A DNA stretch of 8,651 nucleotides from an uncultured bacterium (GTDB lineage Bacteria > Krumholzibacteriota > Krumholzibacteriia > LZORAL124-64-63): assembly GCA_903847545.1 (NCBI GenBank), contig CAINDZ010000499.1:1-8651 (forward strand). The letters are read 5' to 3'. This document shows, one piece after another, positions 6,521 through 8,651 of the stretch (position 1 is the stretch's first letter; every line of letters begins with the position of its first letter). A program made the position numbers and the translations under genes. The notes beneath the pieces were generated by a model. It was not told the DNA's origin. It saw nothing but the letters and a program-made list of their open reading frames with translations, and did no database searches.

Positions 6521-6524
6521 TACT
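6511..6524. promoter_or_regulatory. Small AT-rich inverted repeat upstream of the cytochrome promoter
   Basis: AGTAT-TTTT-ATACT is a perfect 5+5 inverted repeat in an AT-rich tract, about 24-37 bp before the proposed -35 box. It may be a regulator site, or simply the T-rich tail of the preceding terminator. It has no copy before the second cytochrome, which argues against a shared operator. Confidence 0.3.
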
Positions 6525-6576
6525 TATTTGGTATTTTGTCATTTTGTTTGCAGATCACCCCGCGTTCAGGTAGAGT
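6524..6576 (+). promoter_or_regulatory. Promoter region of the first cytochrome gene
   Basis: TTGCAG (6548-6553) and TAGAGT (6571-6576) are 17 bp apart, with an upstream TTATTTG at 6524-6530. The same three elements recur before the second cytochrome, and the distance from TTATTTG to the -10 box is 47 bp in both. The predicted start near 6583 gives a leader of about 120 nt. Confidence 0.5.
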
Positions 6577-6584
6577 TCACCCTT

Positions 6585-6618
6585 ACGAGGAGCCCTGAGA
6601 AACCTTAGAGCACCTCGT
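6585..6618 (+). other. Hairpin in the first cytochrome leader
   Basis: ACGAGG (6585-6590) is complementary to CCTCGT (6613-6618) with a 22-nt loop, at the very start of the predicted leader. I looked for c-di-GMP/cGAMP (GEMM) riboswitch motifs, which occur before cytochrome genes in Geobacter, and did not find them. Confidence 0.3.
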
Positions 6619-6703
6619 CGGACTCGCCCTCCGTCGATGCATGATGTCCGTGAGCCCATTGCAGGGTTCCGGTTCGATGATGCCAGACACCGAGGGATGA
6701 TCC

Positions 6704-7891
6704 ATGCGCGCCGCTCGCTTCGTGCCCGCCATTGCCGTCGCCACCCTGCTCATCGTCGTCAGCGCACAGTCGGCGTCCGCTTTCCACAGCGGCGGCGTCG
6801 CGGCCTGCTCCGGTTGCCACACCATGCACGTCAGCCAGGACGGCCGCGTGGGCATGCACTGGACGCCGGGCGGCAACCCCTACCTGCTCAAATACGGCAA
6901 CGCGACCGACACCTGCGTGCGGTGCCACTACTTCCGCGGCGAGTTCTCCAACGGCAACGGCTATGGCCCCGGCGGCGACTTCTACTGGCTGACGCGCACG
7001 TTCACCTGGACCACGGCCTGGGGCACCACCGAGAGCAGCAGCGGCGCGTCGCACGGCCACAACGTGGCCAACCGCGTCTTCGGCGTCACGGCCGATCCCG
7101 TGCTCACCCATGCGCCGGGCGGCGACTTCCTCAGCAGCAGCCTCGGCTGCACCAGCTGCCACGACCCGCACGGCAACGCGAACTTCCGCATGCTCTACGA
7201 CTCGACGCTGGGCCCGGCCTACGTGGGCGATACGCGCTACGCGTTCACCGCCGACGCGCCGCTGGCGACCGGCAACGCCGGCACGACGCTGGTCGGCGGC
7301 GGCAACAACGAGACCGACGCGCGGCACACCGTGTACAAGGACGGCGTCGACGAGTGGTGCGCGAACTGCCACCCCGCGATGCACGAGACGGGCGGCTCGC
7401 GGTTCACGCACCCGACCGGCGTCATGCTGGGCTCGGCCATCGCCGACAACTACAACCGCTACGTCAGCACGGACAATCCCGACGGCGGCCAGCCGACCAC
7501 GTCGTACGCGGGCCTGGTCCCGTTCGAGGCCGTGCAGATCGACCTGGCCACGATCAATGCCGCCAGCGCCACGGCCGGGCCGGGCGCCGACGACGAGGTC
7601 ATGTGCCTGACCTGCCACCGCGCGCACGCCTCGCCGTTCGCCGACGCGGGACGCTGGGATTTCGCGGCGACGTACCTGGCCCGGGATTCCCATCCGCAGG
7701 CGGGCGACGCCGGCGCCTCGGCGCAGGATGTCGCCAACAGCTACTACGGGCGCTCGTTCGGCGCGAACCAGCGCTCGCTGTGCAACAAGTGCCATGCGAA
7801 GGACTACGCCGACGAGCCGCTGGTCGCCCAGCACTCCAAGCCGCGCGACGAGTGGCCCGACGACCCTTCGGGGACCGGGCAGGGCCGCTGA
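6704..7891 (+). CDS. OmcS-like hexaheme c-type cytochrome (putative filament subunit)
   Basis: The 395-residue precursor has a Sec signal peptide (residues 1-26, cleavage after ASA). Six CXXCH heme sites follow: C35 (CSGCH), C71 (CVRCH), C149 (CTSCH), C219 (CANCH), C301 (CLTCH) and C360 (CNKCH). Order, spacing and local motifs match OmcS as I recall it: FHSGGVA.C.GCHTMH at the mature N-terminus, GGDF.WL, GHN, APGG...CHDPHG, WCANCH, HP.G, PFE, CHRAHAS and YYGR...LCNKCHAKD. H42 is mature position 16, which in OmcS ligates a heme of the next subunit. Other likely distal ligands are H52, H119, H156, H208, H227 and H236; H136 is unlikely because it is Ser in the paralogue. About 28 acidic/Pro-rich residues extend past CHAKD. 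GAGGGA lies 6 nt before the ATG. The expected role is extracellular or outer-surface electron transfer; filament formation is inferred from homology. Confidence 0.92.
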   Translation: MRAARFVPAIAVATLLIVVSAQSASAFHSGGVAACSGCHTMHVSQDGRVGMHWTPGGNPYLLKYGNATDTCVRCHYFRGEFSNGNGYGPGGDFYWLTRTFTWTTAWGTTESSSGASHGHNVANRVFGVTADPVLTHAPGGDFLSSSLGCTSCHDPHGNANFRMLYDSTLGPAYVGDTRYAFTADAPLATGNAGTTLVGGGNNETDARHTVYKDGVDEWCANCHPAMHETGGSRFTHPTGVMLGSAIADNYNRYVSTDNPDGGQPTTSYAGLVPFEAVQIDLATINAASATAGPGADDEVMCLTCHRAHASPFADAGRWDFAATYLARDSHPQAGDAGASAQDVANSYYGRSFGANQRSLCNKCHAKDYADEPLVAQHSKPRDEWPDDPSGTGQGR

Positions 7892-7905
7892 CAGGGCGCA
7901 CGCCC

Positions 7906-7950
7906 GGGTGCCGGCCGGACGCGGCACCCCGTCGTGGCGCGATTCACGAC
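7906..7950 (+). terminator. Two adjacent hairpins after the first cytochrome, possible terminator
   Basis: GGGTGCCG (7906-7913) pairs with CGGCACCC (7922-7929), and GTCGTG (7931-7936) pairs with CACGAC (7945-7950). Neither is followed directly by a T-run; only AAGATTACTCATTATTT follows the second. They may terminate weakly or protect the mRNA 3' end, which would allow some read-through into the second cytochrome. Confidence 0.4.
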
Positions 7951-7961
7951 AAGATTACTCA

Positions 7962-8014
7962 TTATTTGATGTTTCAGATTGTTTTTGCATGAACAGCCCC
8001 CTTGATGATAGAAT
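7962..8014 (+). promoter_or_regulatory. Promoter region of the second cytochrome gene
   Basis: TTGCAT (7985-7990) and TAGAAT (8009-8014) are 18 bp apart, with TTATTTG at 7962-7968. The layout matches the first cytochrome's promoter, including the 47-bp distance from TTATTTG to the -10 box. The predicted start near 8021 gives a leader of about 83 nt. Confidence 0.5.
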
Positions 8015-8025
8015 TTCAAGATCGT

Positions 8026-8044
8026 GGGGCGCCCATGACGCCCC
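8026..8044 (+). other. GC hairpin at the start of the second cytochrome leader
   Basis: GGGGCG (8026-8031) pairs with CGCCCC (8039-8044) around a 7-nt loop, within a few bases of the predicted transcription start. It could stabilise the mRNA 5' end. A hairpin in the first leader occupies a similar place but has unrelated sequence. Confidence 0.35.
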
Positions 8045-8103
8045 CCGCGCCTGTGGCGGATGACGCATCCAAGACGACAGCACCAGGACACGGGAGTTAT
8101 CCG

Positions 8104-8651
8104 ATGAAGCGTTCGGCGATCGCCCTTGTGGCCGCCCTGACGGTGGCCCTTTCCGCGGGTTCAGCCCTGGCCTTCCATGACGGCGGCGTCGCCTACTGCG
8201 CCGGCTGCCACACCATGCATGTGAGCCAGGACGGGCGCACGGGCATGCACTGGACGCCGGGCGGCAACCCCTACCTGCTGAAGTTCGGCAACGCCACCGA
8301 CACCTGCGTGCGCTGCCACTACTGGCGCGGCCAGATGTCCAACGGCCAGGGCTACGGGCCGGGCGGCGACTTCTACTGGCTGACGCGCTCGTTCTCGTGG
8401 ACCACGTCGTACGGCACGACCGAGAGCAGCCCGGCCAACACGCACGGCCACAACGTGGCCAACAAGGTGTTCTACATCCCCGTGGATCCCGTGTTGTCGA
8501 GTGCGCCGGGCGGCGATTTCCTCAGCAGCAACCTCGGCTGCACCAGTTGCCACGACCCCCATGGCAACACGAACTTCCGCATGCTGTACGACTCGACGCT
8601 GGGCCCGGTCTACGGCGCCGGCGGGCGGTACTCCTTCGCGGCCGACGCGCC
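8104..8651 (+). CDS. OmcS-like multiheme c-type cytochrome, tandem paralogue (3' end outside window)
   Basis: The first 182 residues are visible and the frame is still open at the window edge. A signal peptide (residues 1-23, cleavage after ALA) leads to a mature start FHDGGVAYCAGCHTMH. Three CXXCH sites are present: C32 (CAGCH), C68 (CVRCH) and C146 (CTSCHDPHG), matching hemes 1-3 of the upstream paralogue with no insertion or deletion. By hand count about 127 of 160 mature residues are identical (79%); differences cluster in the AWGTTESSSGAS, GVTADPVLTH and AYVGDT loops. The subunit-bridging His (residue 39, mature position 16) is kept. GGGAG lies 7 nt before the ATG at 8104. It has its own leader and promoter-like elements, so it can be expressed separately. 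If homology holds throughout, it carries six hemes and ends about 640 bp beyond the window. Confidence 0.93.
   Translation, partial: MKRSAIALVAALTVALSAGSALAFHDGGVAYCAGCHTMHVSQDGRTGMHWTPGGNPYLLKFGNATDTCVRCHYWRGQMSNGQGYGPGGDFYWLTRSFSWTTSYGTTESSPANTHGHNVANKVFYIPVDPVLSSAPGGDFLSSNLGCTSCHDPHGNTNFRMLYDSTLGPVYGAGGRYSFAADA

Noticed and set aside
6583..6703. Cyclic dinucleotide (GEMM) riboswitch in the cytochrome leader
   Set aside because: Such riboswitches precede cytochrome genes in Geobacter, so I looked for them here and in 8021-8103. The conserved GEMM core words were not found in either leader.
6605..7927. 440-codon minus-strand frame across the first cytochrome
   Set aside because: It is the antisense shadow of the cytochrome gene, Val/Arg/Ala-rich with no domain. 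A similar shadow appears opposite the second cytochrome (8161-8562), as expected from the paralogy.
6637..7992. 451-codon plus-strand frame overlapping the first cytochrome
   Set aside because: It is Arg/Pro/His-rich with no motif or good ribosome binding site. The overlapping frame has a signal peptide and six CXXCH sites.
7962..8014. Sigma54-type promoter suggested by the TTTTTGCAT word
   Set aside because: The required upstream TGGC element at the correct spacing is missing; the same holds before the first cytochrome.

Overview
The window is about 70% GC with one clearly AT-richer pocket (roughly 3210-3420) and AT-rich tracts just upstream of two cytochrome genes. Everything points to a Gram-negative-type bacterium that makes isoprenoids by the MEP pathway (ispH) and respires with periplasmic or extracellular multiheme c-type cytochromes. 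I cannot fix the phylum from this sequence; high-GC Desulfobacterota-, Krumholzibacteriota-, Eisenbacteria- or Acidobacteriota-like lineages would all fit.

Layout. (1) 1-1644 (+): C-terminal part of an SbcC/Rad50/YhaN-like ABC-type ATPase with an unrecognised C-terminal extension, beginning before the window. (2) 1678-2010 (-): ArsR-type winged-helix regulator with its own promoter and a possible autoregulatory operator, converging on the ATPase gene. (3) 2145-3098 (-): ispH, complete with all iron-sulfur and catalytic residues. (4) 3099-3553: a long intergenic region holding a plus-strand promoter, several hairpins and a very strong plus-strand terminator; best read as a structured non-coding RNA gene. 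(5) 3554-5500 (-): membrane GT39/PMT-type glycosyltransferase with a C-terminal TPR-like domain, GTG start. (6) 5698-6450 (+), divergent from (5): a SafE/DsbD_2-type membrane protein ending in a strong terminator. (7) 6704-7891 (+) and 8104-8651 (+, cut by the window end): two tandem, closely related multiheme cytochromes.

The most interesting part is the cytochrome pair. The complete one has a signal peptide and six CXXCH motifs. Its motif order and local sequence match, from memory, OmcS of Geobacter sulfurreducens, the hexaheme subunit of conductive cytochrome filaments. This includes the N-terminal His (mature position 16) that in OmcS ligates a heme of the neighbouring subunit. The second gene is about 79% identical over the 160 mature residues visible, recalling the omcS-omcT tandem pair. 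The two genes also share a promoter layout at conserved spacing, so they are probably co-regulated but separately transcribed. The membrane protein upstream could serve thiol, metal or cytochrome-assembly functions; that link is inferred from position only.

No tRNA, rRNA, CRISPR array, insertion sequence or attachment site was seen.
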